Positions 21,864 through 33,530 of a stretch of DNA of 64,000 nucleotides are shown here, piece after piece. The first letter of the stretch is position 1; every line of letters starts with the position of its first letter. Source of the DNA: Chrysogorgia sp. JL179-B06 (lineage: Eukaryota; Cnidaria; Anthozoa; Scleralcyonacea; Chrysogorgiidae); contig JAYKKM010000263.1 of the NCBI GenBank assembly GCA_035772405.1, positions 5,640,001-5,704,000 of the forward strand, in the 5' to 3' direction. A program made the translations under genes and the position numbers. Below the pieces are notes generated by a model that searched no databases, had not been told where the DNA came from, and saw nothing but the letters and a program-made list of their open reading frames with translations.

Positions 21864-22080
21864 ATGGCCTCTTCTCTTCCATCGTTCTACGTTGACGATG
21901 ACCCTACACTGCTACTGGACAACGATGGCGAAAGTGGAAGAAACTATTTGAAAACTTTCTTTTGGCCATGGACATCACCAATGCAACAAGAAAACACGCC
22001 CTTCTTTTGCACTACATTGGACCATCGGATTTCGATCTTTAAGACTTTGTCTGAACTTAAAAGAGAAATGATATATAAAG
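21864..22080 (+). pseudogene. Ty3/gypsy gag N-terminal fragment
   Basis: FYVDDDPTLLLDNDGES in one frame, then in another frame a pattern like the gag start of Ty3/gypsy elements, ending in HALLLHYIG. At least two frameshifts occur within 70 codons. No LTR or downstream pol is attached. A Ty3/gypsy integrase fragment at the far right of the window is too distant to be joined to it. Confidence 0.5.
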
Positions 22081-22141
22081 AATATTGTGAGTCAATATTT
22101 GTAAAGGAATGGTTATGATGTAGGCATGTAGAGTTGTATTT

Positions 22142-22708
22142 TTATGAATAAAGTCTTACCTGATATAACATGTTTTTATGAGTTTCCAGGTGTTCCACAT
22201 AGGTAATGGCGTGCTTTACAGTCTCCTTTGAAATGACAGAACTGATCGGCAAGTTGTTGTGGCCATGTACGCAGTTGGATAGCACATTAATGAAAACATG
22301 CAAGGAAACAGCAAGCCTTGGAATGAAGTCTAGCTTCTTCGACTTAGCTGGTACAGACAATCCATCTGAAATGCATTGGTTGACTTCGCGTGCAAATTGG
22401 TGCTTCGTTAGTGTAAGAAGTCCATGTGCTTCGTCGTTGAAGGTGTGCTTGATCTCTTGACTTTCATGCATTTTGTGCACTTTGGTGAAAATGTCTTCCA
22501 TGTTTTCAATGGGCCCAATGGATAGGAAGTTTATAGCTTCTTCTATTTCCGTTAGCGTGGGGCAGGGGGCAAGTGTTGCTGTAAGAAGAAAGCAATCGAC
22601 TAATCCTTGTCCATGGTCCATCCTTGCAATCAGTTTCGCGGCATTTGGTATCTGTGTGATATGTTGGAGTTCTTTGGTGGAATAATCATATCTCCTCGTC
22701 GGACTTTA
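22142..22708 (-). CDS. DUF3987-like exon fragment
   Basis: A 189-codon minus-strand stretch is open from a TAA near 22710 to the stop at 22142. It includes FIPRLAVSLHVFINVL and ETVKHAITYVEHLETHKNML, a pattern that resembles the C-terminal part of DUF3987 proteins associated with primase or helicase genes of mobile elements. TTATTAAAG before the frame could be a splice acceptor. No partner exon was found. The family call is from pattern memory only. Confidence 0.35.
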
Positions 22709-24420
22709 ATAGTTTATTCTAAACGTCAAAAAGTTCTGGGGAAACAAGGAAGCTGTTACCAGTCCAAGCTAGTTGTTTAACAAGGAGGTGGTCCTGTCCA
22801 ATCAATGTCGGAAACTTCATTTGGGTAGAAGTGTCATTGGACTTGAACAGCCATGTTGGCCAATATTGTTTCATCCACAGTAGTGGTGAAGTGAGAAAAT
22901 GTTATCAAATCTTGAAATGATTGCATGGTGGAAGTTGATAGCAAGCGACAGTTTGTGGTAACACTGCGACCTACGTTTTGTTTATTTAACTTATATAAAT
23001 TTTGCTGAGACAAAAGTAGGCGGCCCCAGATGTGCAAGTAACCGGCCATTAATTACAGCCCTGAACCTTTCTTCCTTTAACACACACTTGAACTGCCTTA
23101 TCCATGCTCCAACTAAAACATACAATCACCTCGTAATCCACAACTTTAAGCTACGTTTTACTCATTCACCACAACAACAACAACAGTGTCACAGCTGCGC
23201 TTGCATTCAACAAACATGTTGCATGACAATGATATTGGGTCCTACTCCGAGTGACACCCGCACTGACATTCCCGCATTGTCACCGCTTTGTCACGCAAAA
23301 AACTATGAGCTCGATTGTCTCAATCCACTTTCACTCAAGTCGCTCATTGCTCACTTAACTTTCCTTCACTTAAACCGTTTTAATTCTTAAATGGCAACCA
23401 CCAAGCCCATTACAAAGTTTGGAAGACAACACAAAACAACATGGAGTCAACTTCACAAGAATATCCAGCCTTGCCTACAACTTCGCTCAATTACAGATCA
23501 ACTTGTCACTTTCCTTCGTGAACACCTCCATTGAACACCTTCTTGAACACCTCCATTGCATACTTTGTCCCGTCTTTGCTAACAACAACCTCGTATCCAG
23601 GGTCTTCTCAGTGCCCGGGGAGGGAGCGCCCGGGATGGGAGGGGAGTGGAGCGAGGGAAGAGAAGACCCTGGTAAAAGCTGGTCACGTGACTCCAAGGAT
23701 ATTGGATTATTTTGTAACCTGGCTTATTCTCGCTTATATCATCCGGGGGGCCGGATCGCTGTGAAAACATACCACAAACTTCTATAATTGAAAGTATAAA
23801 CAGTATATGGCTAATTTAAAAATATTACAATTTATTGGAAAGATAGTACGGACTGCAGACAAGTTAAAAGCCTTGAAAGATGGTGGGTTACTTCGAAAAA
23901 TACGTTGATTTACTGGACATTTGTTGCTCTCATAAGATAAACATGATTAGTATTTAAAATAATAGTCATAGTCTGACTGTATTAAAATTGTAAATTGTTC
24001 TGGCGTTGATCATAAGGACTTTAAGATCTACGACGGCAACCTAGGACGGCGACGGCAGTAAAAGCAATACAAATTTTAGCATTTGAATGAAACCACGGTC
24101 GATTGTAGCGTATTTGACACTCCAAGCTTGTTTTATGATCTCCAAAACGCTTCAATATTCCTAAAACGATTATAGTGTCTGTGTTTAAGTCAGTCTTAAG
24201 TCTCTCCGCGAGTTACCGTCGTCCTAAAGACGTGAAAATGCTCTCAGTGGCGTTGTAAATAGAACGAGAACGGCGTTGAAATTACTCTTGGGAATAAAAA
24301 TTATTCATTCTTATTGTTTCGCATCAGATGATTTGTTTCTCCCGGCTTGGGACATACTCCAGGTACCATTTCGCATGGTTTATTCACAACACAAAGGATT
24401 CTGTACAACTGGTGGTAGTA
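22709..24420. other. No recognised gene; contains a small hairpin repeat
   Basis: The frames at 23088-23787 are low-complexity chance frames. 24025-24270 has GC-richer non-coding sequence (GACGGCGACGGCAG) of the kind seen in dispersed repeats. The hairpin at 23597-23672 is listed separately. Confidence 0.45.
23597..23672. repeat. Hairpin with 13-bp arms
   Basis: CCAGGGTCTTCTC and its exact reverse complement GAGAAGACCCTGG enclose 50 GC-rich bases that contain a CCCGGG...CCCGGG pair. It looks like a short MITE. Confidence 0.5.
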
Positions 24421-24422
24421 AC

Positions 24423-25480
24423 TTACAAGTATAGAATCAATATATGTGAAGGTGAAATTCCAAGAGATTTGCTTTTCCTTACTCTTTTTAGTTGATTATG
24501 TCCAAGATAAGTAATTGCTGAATCACTTATTTTATTTAATGAATCGTTGGATACAATAAACATTTGTTCTGTTTTTATTACATCAAGACTTAATTTGTTT
24601 GCCAAAAGCCAATTACTAATATTTTTCAACTCAATATTAGTAAACTGAATAAGTTTGGTAATCGATTTACTAGTTATTGTGATATTAGTGTCATCGGCAA
24701 ACATTCTCGGATTCGAGTGCTTCAAACAGTTAGGCATATCATTGATATAAATGAGAAAAAGAAGAGGACCAAGAATTGAACCCTGTGGAACGCCACATTT
24801 GATTGTTTTGGGCGATGAAAGATGACCATTTATCAAACATTGTTGCTTTCTCTCAGATAAATATGAATTAAACTGCTTCATTGTTTCTGAATGTAGTCCA
24901 TAGTGGGATAGTTTTTTAAGTAAGATTGGGTGGTTAACGGTATCAAAAGCTTTTGAAAGGTCTAAGAAAACAACAAAGTTCAATTTGCCTTGGTCTAATA
25001 ATGGTAGTCGAGTGGAAACGTCTGAAACCGGATTGGCACTTGGATAATAACTCATTATTGGAAAGATATTCATATAATTGGTCATATATTAACCTTTCCA
25101 GTACTTTTGAAATATATGACAAAATGGAAATTGGTCTATAGTTGTTTAGTTCATCCTTTTCATTATCTTTATGAATGGAATGATTTTGGCAATCTTCCAG
25201 TCAGAAGGAAAAATTCCAGACTGAATAGACGAATGTAGCATAATGACTTAGCAATTACTGGTGCAGCTAATTTTACAAGGCGACATGGAATTTTATCAAG
25301 TCCAGTTGTCTTATTGGTTGGAAGATTTTTCAATAGTTTAAGAACCTCAGATAAAGAAACCTGTCTTAACTGGTGCTAGAAAATCTGAATAATTTTTATT
25401 AGAATTTGGCAGTTGATCTGCCAAATTAGTGCCAATTTCAGTAAAAAATCTATTAAAATGATTCAGATATTACCTCTGGA
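24423..25480 (-). pseudogene. LINE-d reverse transcriptase fragment
   Basis: Read from 25480: NHFNRFFTEIGTNLADQLP, then LPTNKTTGLDKIP and KLAAPVIAKSL, then after frameshifts GIFPSDWKIAKIIPF, NYRPISILSYISKVLERLI and QSGFRR. The long frame 24423-25085 follows with LDLSKAFDTVNHPILL, KCGVPQGSILGPLLFL and the catalytic FADD near 24695-24705. The endonuclease and C-terminal part are missing. It is a degraded LINE (L2/CR1-like). Its 5' side stops about 40 bases before the outer terminal repeat at 25518. Confidence 0.85.
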
Positions 25481-25517
25481 TTGTAGTCCATCAGCTGAGA
25501 GCCGAAAATTAACCAGT

Positions 25518-26000
25518 ATGGCTCAATCGAGGGGAACAAATAAAACCCATATCAGTTTAATCCTTGTCTATTCAGCTTCCCAAAAATGTATGATAGCAAG
25601 TCTAGATCGGTAGCTTTCACTCTGAAATCGACGCTTGAATGTGGCTGCCTGTCTTTGCTATATGGCCGCCATCTTGTTTTTCTGACAAGATTTAAAAATG
25701 TATACCTTTGCAAACAGACAAAATAAATCGGTTTAATCGCTAATTTATCATAATCTGAAGCCTGTTGAAGATAATATATAGTGTTGTTACCCAAATTAGT
25801 TTAACATGGCCTTGTAAATGACGTCACATGATATTTTCTTTTGTAAAACTCAATTACAAAGATTGTCTCCAGAGGCACTTTATGTGGTTCTGCACTAATA
25901 TATATATATATAACGCCTTAGGTTATTATATTCCACAAAAACGGCACTTTCATATATTCGGTCCCAGTCTAGCAAGAATGCCAAAAAGCTAAGATGGCGG
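25518..26000 (+). repeat. Left terminal inverted repeat of outer element
   Basis: It matches the reverse complement of 33853-34391 along its length, including the TGTGGTTCTGCACTAATATA and CATCTTGTTTTTCTGACAAG segments, with many substitutions. Confidence 0.8.
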
Positions 26001-26055
26001 CGATTCTTACAGTTTTTACATATTCTTTACAGGATAACGCATTTATATCAGGAAA

Positions 26056-26446
26056 ATGGCTGATGTATGTATAATTTGTGGGTGTAGTGGTACAAAATTA
26101 ACCCATTGTAAGGATGTAAGCTCTTGGTCAACGTTATACCACGCCGCTGTCATCCGAAACCATAAAGAAATTCTAGATATCTGCCAACATGAAGGCGACA
26201 TTCCAGAAAATGTGTTAAGTATCATCGGTCGCGCAGAGCGTCTCCGGGAAATGGTCTCCGGACTTCACAAATTAACGTACGAAGCACTAATGAGACTTCT
26301 TCTGAAGGAATTTGAGTCAGTGGTTGAGTTTTTAACGCACCTCGAACAACTGAAGCTAGGTCCAAATCAAGAAGAGATTGCCAGGGTGCTACCGATAGCG
26401 ACAACTACGCGAGTGGGAGAATCAGTTTAGCGCGTATGTGCAGGCA
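26056..26446 (+). pseudogene. Outer-element gene, N-terminal part before the P insertion
   Basis: The frame starts MADVCIICGCSGTKLTHCKD, a CxxC zinc-type start followed by SWSTLYHAAVIRNHKEILDI. A chance stop at 26428-26430 follows a frameshift; in the neighbouring frame the protein continues to 26444 and then across the P insertion at 31380. The VCIIC...SW.TLY.AA.IR.H start is shared, as I recall, by many proteins of the same multicopy family in invertebrate genomes. This part probably forms a zinc-binding module. Confidence 0.55.
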
Positions 26447-26581
26447 TAGCCACTAGAAGGGAGAGGGCTGTGAAACTCCATTCTAAACAATAGAACTTCC
26501 GGTTTGATGTTGATCTGGCCGCTTCAGAGCGTCACGTGATCTTGAACCTGCACAGCTTGCTAGCATTTCAAACAGACGAAC

Positions 26582-27694
26582 ATGGCAAATCCGAGCAGTA
26601 TTATAGAAAATGATGTAGTAAATCTTGAATTGGCAGCCACATTAGTTGACGAAGAGCACGTTGGTGAATTTGAAGCTATACTACACGATTCTTTGGAGGA
26701 AATACGTGGAAATAAGGAATTTGTGTGCTCAGAATGTGGAAAGAAGTACAAGACCGAAGGGGGACGAAGGCGTCACATCATTAACAAGCACACTTCTCAA
26801 GATTTGTTGTCAAAAGATGATTTAAAGCGAATAATTGAAGAGGTCGTGAATAAGGTGATTTCAGATGGGTGGTATGGAGAAGAAATCGAGGAACAACTAA
26901 AGGTATTGCCGTCTGTTTGTTGTGATAACGACGTGTTTGTTAATCGGATGCAAAAGTGCTACCGAAATATGGAGATCAACAAAGACCAAGACAAGTTAAT
27001 GCTTTTCTTTTCGTCTGACATTTTCCCTGAGGTTCCAGCTATGTTCCCTGATAATGATTCTCGAATAATAAATATTATTATGGTGGATCTTCCCCCAAAA
27101 TTAGCATCTTACATCAAGAAACGCACTGGAGCTGCCGTAAATGTTTCGTGCGTACAACCATTGACTGACCAGGAAAAAGGTCCTCTCAGGTACATTATCG
27201 GAGCCGTAATAAGCAAGCTTTACCGCAAGAGTAAGACAAGTAAAGAAAGTGAAAGCACTGTCAACAGAATGTTACAGGACCTCTTGCTTTCGATGCGCAT
27301 TCCTACGGAATTGAACGAGTACCTGCTGAACGTAGATCGAGGAGGCTTATGGAACACTTGTGATCTTCTTGTTGCCCTTATTGAGGTTGTGGAAATTATA
27401 TTTCGGGAAGAGACCAACAAGACGGTAACAAGTGTACCCACTACTGACATTCTGAACCGCTCATTAGAATCTCCAGATATAATATCTCACTGGGATGCTA
27501 TTGTACATGATTGTCCTACTGAAGTTGCTGAAGAATGCTCATCCTCAATGCTTGAGAATATTGTGAAACTGTTCATAACTGTTAGGTCGTTTTCCCACAC
27601 ACGAAACATTATTGAAAAGTATAAGATTTTGGAAAAAGCAGAGAAGAAAATGAAGGGTTTACGGAAAACATTGAGAAATACTGCTAAGGAGTAA
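26582..27694 (+). CDS. C2H2 zinc-finger protein encoded inside the P element
   Basis: An intact 370-residue frame starting about 137 bases inside the left terminus. A single C2H2 finger (FVCSECGKKYKTEGGRRRHI) sits at about 48-67. The rest is mostly helical in character with no recognised domain and ends in a Lys/Arg-rich stretch (KKMKGLRKTLRNTAKE). The LFITVRSFSHTRNIIEKYK motif near the end recurs, as I recall, in multicopy cnidarian proteins of this size. It converges with the transposase gene and lies wholly between the two termini, so it probably belongs to the transposon. A role as accessory DNA-binding protein or regulator is inference. Confidence 0.75.
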   Translation: MANPSSIIENDVVNLELAATLVDEEHVGEFEAILHDSLEEIRGNKEFVCSECGKKYKTEGGRRRHIINKHTSQDLLSKDDLKRIIEEVVNKVISDGWYGEEIEEQLKVLPSVCCDNDVFVNRMQKCYRNMEINKDQDKLMLFFSSDIFPEVPAMFPDNDSRIINIIMVDLPPKLASYIKKRTGAAVNVSCVQPLTDQEKGPLRYIIGAVISKLYRKSKTSKESESTVNRMLQDLLLSMRIPTELNEYLLNVDRGGLWNTCDLLVALIEVVEIIFREETNKTVTSVPTTDILNRSLESPDIISHWDAIVHDCPTEVAEECSSSMLENIVKLFITVRSFSHTRNIIEKYKILEKAEKKMKGLRKTLRNTAKE

Positions 27695-27742
27695 GTTCAG
27701 TTTTATTTAATTCAATAGACCCCACATGTATTCATAATAAAA

Positions 27743-27882
27743 GATGGCAGCCAATTAATATTCTTTTGTATGCATTTTTTATACAATTTATACAGAATTT
27801 TATACAATGTGGAGGCTTGAAAGAGCTAATTTTTACTGTATGCACAGAAAAGAATATTAATTGGCTGCCATCTTTATGAATT
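27743..27882. mobile_element. Palindromic MITE inside the P element
   Basis: GATGGCAGCCAATTAATATT and its reverse complement form arms of about 26 bases around roughly 85 AT-rich bases. It lies in the non-coding gap between the two P-element genes. Confidence 0.6.
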
Positions 27883-27884
27883 TG

Positions 27885-28020
27885 ATGATACATGGACGAT
27901 TGTCAAGCTCAAATCCTCAGAAGATGTTTCTGAGTCCCGGACAGAAATCGGACGTGTAACCTTCTGATTGCCGGTGAGACGCTCTAACCATTGAGCCACC
28001 GAGACTCAGATGGAGAGCAT
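27885..28020 (-). repeat. tRNA-derived SINE copy
   Basis: On the minus strand: GTGGCTCAATGGTTAGAGC (box A), then AATCAGAAGGTTACACGTCC (box-B-like), then GTCCGGGACTCAGAAAC and a tail GAGCTTGACAATC. This is the best preserved copy in the window. Confidence 0.7.
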
Positions 28021-28114
28021 GTTTTACATGACATTTTAGGTTTTAATATATTAAATGTGAACATTGATGTAGTGAATGTGGGAGCTTGGAGTAGAATGAG
28101 TAGACAGACAACAT

Positions 28115-28215
28115 ATGGGCAATTGTCAAGCTCAGTACATCATGGAAATGTTTTGTCCTGGGAGATGCTCTAACCATTGAGCTATACCATGATTCAGATT
28201 GAGACTAAAGGTTGC
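28115..28215 (-). repeat. Degenerate tRNA-derived SINE copy
   Basis: On the minus strand ATAGCTCAATGGTTAGAGC is followed by CCAGGAC and the tail GAGCTTGACAATTG. The central part is shortened. Confidence 0.55.
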
Positions 28216-28353
28216 CATTGTGTTGTTTGCTCATTTATACAAATTATGTATGTATACTGTCTATCACATTAAATACAGTAAATATAATAAATAATTTGAT
28301 TAATAAATAAATAAATACATTCAGTAAATATGAAAATAAATATCTCATTGAGT

Positions 28354-31211
28354 TCAACTTGACTCTTTCTTTGATTTTGGGCGTTTCGGTAATGGCTCAT
28401 CACTAACTTCTACCCAATGTCCTTGGTTTCGTCCGTGTACATTCCCTTTTGGCTTTATTGTTCGCTGCATGTTAATTGTTATGTCATTATACCCAAATTC
28501 TTGTGCAGTTGGGTTATCAGATCTCCTTCCTCTAGCTCTCTGATAGCCAAAATACTCCTCCAAGACATCCTGCATGAATCGCTCTGTCAGAACATATGAA
28601 AACCCTGCATTAAGTAGAAATTGAATAATATTTACTAAAGAATTTATGGTAATCTGGTAGCCTTCATATGTTTGACTGGAGAGGAACATCATTTGTTTTT
28701 CTTCTTTGCTGAAACCAGGCCTGTCTGTTACTTTGATTTTCCACTGATCTAGGTATGCCAAAAACACATCTGTCATCCAGGTAAGTCGTTGGTCTTGTGG
28801 GTCTTTGTAGGGTTTTAAGTTGGGATTTCTTTTGTGCATATGTTCTTTAATGGATCTTACATTTGCCATGTCAAAGAAATCATTTACCATGCCAATGAAT
28901 TTAGCAAGTTCATCTGCTTCCCCATTTGGATTAAAATATCGCAGAGCATTAGCCATGGACTTGCTGAAGACTTGGATGGCATAGTTTACTTTCATCTTTC
29001 CAAATGATGAGATCTTGATGTGGTCTAGAGTAATTTTTGGCAAGTGTTGAATAGCTACCTCTTGGTCACGATAATATGCTTGTGCAACAAAACTCCACAA
29101 GAGATATTTGTCATTGTTCCACATACATCTTGTGTGAACATCCCCAACTCTATTACCAGATGAGTAAAGACAGTTACGCGAGGTCTTAATGAGATGTGGT
29201 ACATCAGAGAAAAAATAAATTTTACGTTGTGGGGCAAATAAGTTGACTGTGTAATAAATGACACCAGTATATGACGCGTCTTGCAGACCTTTATGTAGCT
29301 TAAAAAACTTTCTGTTGGGTCACCATCTGCTATAGCTGCAACACACCAAACATCTACCTTGAGCTCCAGGACTGACACAACTTGCCAGAAGAGGGTGAAG
29401 ATTTGAAAGGATGTTGCAGCTCCAGAGATTAAAAAATAACAGAAAATAAATTTTAAGGAGGTCATCAATCCTCTAACTAAAAATGCAATAACTGTTGTTG
29501 CTACTGGCAAGTCGTTGTCAAACGAAGAAAAGGTAAGTTCAGGGTCACCAAGGTCTGTGAATCCAATAATTTCACTGCTATGCTTCTCAAAGACTAAGGA
29601 GGATTTAATTTTCATTTCGTCAAAAGCAATAGCCACATATCTCTCGCACCCAGAGTAAGACGCCACTAGATCTTGCAACTGCTGAATTTTACCATTGTGA
29701 ATACCGGGCGTTGGTGTAAAAACGTTTTTGTAGTTTATAAGAGTCCTTTCGCTTGGCAGTACTAGAACCTCTTGCAGTTCTCTGTAAGCAGATGAACTCT
29801 TGGCGTGTAGTGACAAGCAAAATCGGACAAATTGTGGGTGGTAACGTCTGCCTTTAGGATTGGCAGCACAATGCTTCTTCTGCTCTTCCCAGAATAGCTT
29901 CATGTGTGGAGAGCACTCCAAGGAATTTTTGCCGATTATGGATGTGATATCTTCTTCGAGGTTGTCACTCAGTTTTATTCCATGGCTAGATATCTCTTCT
30001 TCCATTTTCTTGATTTTTTGCTCTAGCTGCTTGCAGTGAAGGCGTTGTTTTGTAATTGTAGCTGCCAAACGCGGCGCAGAGGATGCGGAGAGGGGTGCTT
30101 TTATGGGAAGAGGTGTGGTGGAAATAGAATTTTTTTTCTTCAATTCGCTTATACATTTCGCGTTTGCAGTTGAACATGAATTGCAAATCTGGATGCTAGG
30201 TGGGCAAAGCATTTCGCATCTTTCTGTACGAAAAAATGAAGAAACCTTAAATGGTAAGCGTTCCACATCAGTGGTCAAATCTTCCTGAGGATCCTGGAAA
30301 ATGGGTATTGTGTGGCGCACAATAATATTTTTGCCTGAGCTGTGAGATCCAGTAGGATCTTCGACGGTTTTCACTGCACAGCTTTCTTTGGGAACACCGT
30401 CACATAATGTAAAGCTCTCGAGGGTATCAAGAAGATAACGTAAGCTTAAAAACTTAACAGATTGTTCATTCTGGGTATAGAGTGGATGGCTTATGATAAG
30501 GTTCCAACCGAAAATGCTGATATGAAACTTTAATGACGAGTAGATGGTGACTTGAAATTTTGGTAAAACATGTTGATTTTCGTACAAAGATAGTCGAATT
30601 AAGGATTCATGCTCTTCAAACTTCCAGTGATTCAGGACCATTCGCTTTAAATTACCGACTACGCTCGCAAGACTTGAATGGCGTGCGCGTTTCGTTCGCT
30701 TCAGCTTCGGCGTTATTACTTATGGTCACGCGTTCAATTTCTCGCCTTGGTTTCGGATCAGGGACATCGTGCAATCTGTAGGGTAAATTCTCGCTTGGAA
30801 CTGCACCGGTGGCAAGAGTTGAACGCTTTGCATCTAACAGAGAAATAAGATATCTATTTAATATTTCCCGTCGCCAGACATTTTGCGCAAATAAAATTTT
30901 AATGCCAAAAATTTAGACTACATGCTCGTTTGAGCATGGTTTAACAAATGTATCTTACATCTAGTAATATCTTCTTCTTTGAAGTGGATTTCACAAATGT
31001 GGACGGTATTTCGATCGAGCTGGCGTTGGAGATCGGCCTCAAGAACTCGTGTTTTGGTTATCACTTTTATCCACGCGGCTCTTGCGCTAAGTTTTCTTTC
31101 CTTGGTGAAGTCGCTGTCACTGCTATTCACCGTTGGAATTTTAAAAAGCGAAACATTTGGGGTTCTGCTACTATTGCTACAACCATACAAACTACAATTT
31201 TCGCCCGGCAT
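28354..31211 (-). pseudogene. THAP-domain P-element transposase, one frameshift
   Basis: Exon 1 (31211 to about 30959) encodes a THAP finger: CSLYGC...SLFKIP...AAWIKV...CEIHF, a C2CH zinc module that binds the transposon ends. It ends at a good donor (AT|GTAAGA). A second exon probably starts at 30833 after TTTCTCTGTTAG and includes the ATGAVPSENLP motif. The catalytic part (about 30590-29300) has a coiled coil (KQRLHCKQLEQKIKKMEEEI), YVAIAFDEMKI with the first catalytic Asp, FLVRGL, and the second Asp in AIADGD. A one-base loss near 29325 shifts the frame. The remainder, KFFKLHKGLQDASYTG through LEEYFGYQRARG..NNPTAQEFGY-like sequence, runs to 28354. Aside from this break the P-type transposase architecture is complete. 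Confidence 0.8.
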
Positions 31212-31379
31212 AGCCTTTTATAATCGTTCTAAGAACACGCTTTTACTATACGCTTGTATACAGGAGAAGGCGACTGTGCAGGTTCAAGATCACGTGACCT
31301 TGAATTTTGAGAACAATAACATAAACCATAGTCCCGCCCACTTTCACAGCCCTCTCCCTTCTAGTGGCTATGGTGCAGG

Positions 31380-33530
31380 CCATCCAGAAAAGTGGGACTG
31401 ACTTAGCAAGGTTCTGCCTTACATACCTGGACCTGTGCGAAGCTTGTCCTCCACAATGCCTGAAGTGCATGCAGCATTCAGCAACGGACAGTTTTCGGTC
31501 CAGATGGGAAAACGCAATCCATTAGGACGCAATGAAGCAGAGAAGACCATTGAAAATACCATTGAAAATACCATCAATCGAGACCGCAAGACTAGCGGCG
31601 GATATATTGGCTTCAGTGCCAACTTCGCTGCCACTCAGAGATGGGTGCTGAATGACACAAGGCGTGCTGCGTACAGGAAGCTCCTGCGAGAGCATTTGTC
31701 TATCGCAACAAACAAGGCATATGTTCATAAAGAGTTGACACCCGGGAAGATAAAGGCCGATTTGAGAGACGTGGATAAATTGGTTGATCTTCTGGACGAA
31801 GTATTCAGTAATCCTTGGAAAAACAATGCCAAGTTCAGCAACTTTTCTACAGGGATTGCGGTGACGGCTAACATACGCCACGACCTGTTGCAAGCCAGAG
31901 AAAAAGGCAAGAAAGAAGTGAAAGAGTTTGTACTAACCTGATCCTCGTCGGCTCCAGTGAAAGACTTCCACGATCCAATGAAGAAAGAAACTGTTCGTTC
32001 AAAAATCTGAAAACCACCATCAAGGTACATGCGAAGGCTAAAGTCTTGCCGCTTCAGGTGGATAGGGCCTTGTTTGTTCGCATGGCGTTGCTCAGACAAT
32101 TCCGCCAAATTGACATGAAGACGGTCTTTACGTATCATCTAGGACCCCTTCTCTGGTCTCCGGCCGATCCACATGGTTTACCAAGGAAAACAAACAAAGC
32201 AATGCTCTCAACTACTAGAGAAAAATGGCAAGGTCACCGAGCGATATTCTGAGAATGCAGCAACCATATACCACGGAATGGCGCACCTGCAGAAGTTCAA
32301 GCCTCCCCCTGGTGCAACATTTCAAGTGGTTAGCGAAAGAGTGTTTGAAACAGTAAACAGAAACAGCAGCAGACGATTATATGTGGTGTTTGATGTTTAT
32401 ATTCAAGTATCTATCAAGAATGTTGAAAGATCAAAACGGGCTTCCTCAGCTTCTGATGGAAACAAGTACAAGAACATTCTTCCTGGGTATAAAGTGAAGT
32501 CATGGAGTAAACTTCTCTGTGTTACCTCAAACAAGGTCGAGATCGTTCGTTTTTTGCTGTTGAAGTGGAAGAATGCGGAATATAGGTGCAAACTTGTCAG
32601 CAGGACAATGTATGTCACAAGCAATGATCAGTGCTGGAAGCTTACGTCCACTACCTGTGATCCGGTACCAGAGCTGTAGTGCAACCATGAAGAAGCCGAT
32701 ACCCGCATTAATCTCCACGCACAACATGCTGGTGGCACGTGTGTTATTCATTCTGACAACACTGATGTCCTCGTTCTTCTTCTTGCTCACTTTCAACCTC
32801 TCGGCAAGTGTTACATCAAGAAAGGAAAAGGTTCACAGACCAGGATCATCTAATTGTCACTGATTGTCGATTATCTAAGTAACCAGTAAGTATATGCAGG
32901 TATTAGTCAACAGAACTCCCTGAAAGCACTTATTGGTGCACATGCGTCGACTGGTTGCGATACAGTTTCTGTATTTTGTTGAAAAGGCAAGTAGACAGCA
33001 GTTCAACTACTTCAGAAAAACGAAGAATACAGTGTACGTCCATGCTATGATGAGAATCGGAGAAGCATGGAATTTGTCTCAAGAAGTCTTCTGTGCCAAG
33101 ATTTGACAATGTACAGTAGATCTGCTACGTTATAAGATTTACTGTGCCAAAGAAGGCAATGTAGAGCCTGAGGCTCTCCCAGCATGCCAGTCATCCCAGC
33201 GTCTTCATGTTGCACGAGCCAACTACCAAGCAGCTATCTGGAGAAGTGCAGTGTTCGCCTGTCCAGATATCCCATCTCCACATGGACACAGCTGGAATGT
33301 GGACAGTGACGTTATCGATTTCGTATGGCTAGGTTAAAAACCTGCTCCAGAAGAGGTCTTAGAACTATTGTCATGTTCATGCAAGAAGGCGTGCTCTATC
33401 CAGTCTTGCTGCTGCCTAAAAGCTGGGCTCAAGTGTACAGACATGTGTTCTTTGCAGTGAGACAACATGGCCAGCGTAGTGAACAATATAACTCCAGATG
33501 AGAGTGATGATGAAGATGGAGGCGACTGAA
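31380..33530 (+). pseudogene. Outer-element gene after the P insertion: nuclease-like and CXC-type regions
   Basis: The protein resumes directly after the target duplication (LARFCLTYLDLCEACPPQC). Later segments in changing frames are PEVHAAFSNGQFSVQMG, TSGGYIGFSANFAATQRW, RMALLRQFRQIDMKTVFTYH, LYVVFDVYIQVSIKN (about 32378), then after an in-frame TAG (32677-32679) EEADTRINLHAQHAGG and SDNTDVLVLLL (about 32745-32785). The end reads ARANYQAAIWRSAVF, PDIPSPHGHSW and a dense cluster, CSCKKACSIQSCCC with KCTDMC following. The Asp / Glu-Ala-Asp / Asp-x-Leu arrangement resembles the acidic residues of XPG/FEN-type nucleases, and the cysteine cluster resembles a CXC zinc module. These support an Academ-type transposase but are not proof. 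Several frameshifts and stops make it inactive. Confidence 0.55.

Larger units (their letters stand above)
26445..31372. mobile_element. P-superfamily transposon with 31-bp inverted termini
   Basis: The ends are CATAGCCACTAGAAGGGAGA... and its reverse complement, exactly 31 bases matching, flanked by the direct repeat GTGCAGG (26438-26444 and 31373-31379). A second inverted pair lies about 80 bases inside (GGTCACGTGATCTTGAACC at one end, CGTCACGTGATCTTGAACC at the other). Drosophila P elements also have 31-bp termini, internal inverted repeats and 8-bp duplications. It carries a THAP transposase on the minus strand and a C2H2 gene on the plus strand, arranged tail to tail, with SINEs and a hairpin MITE between them. 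Confidence 0.85.
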
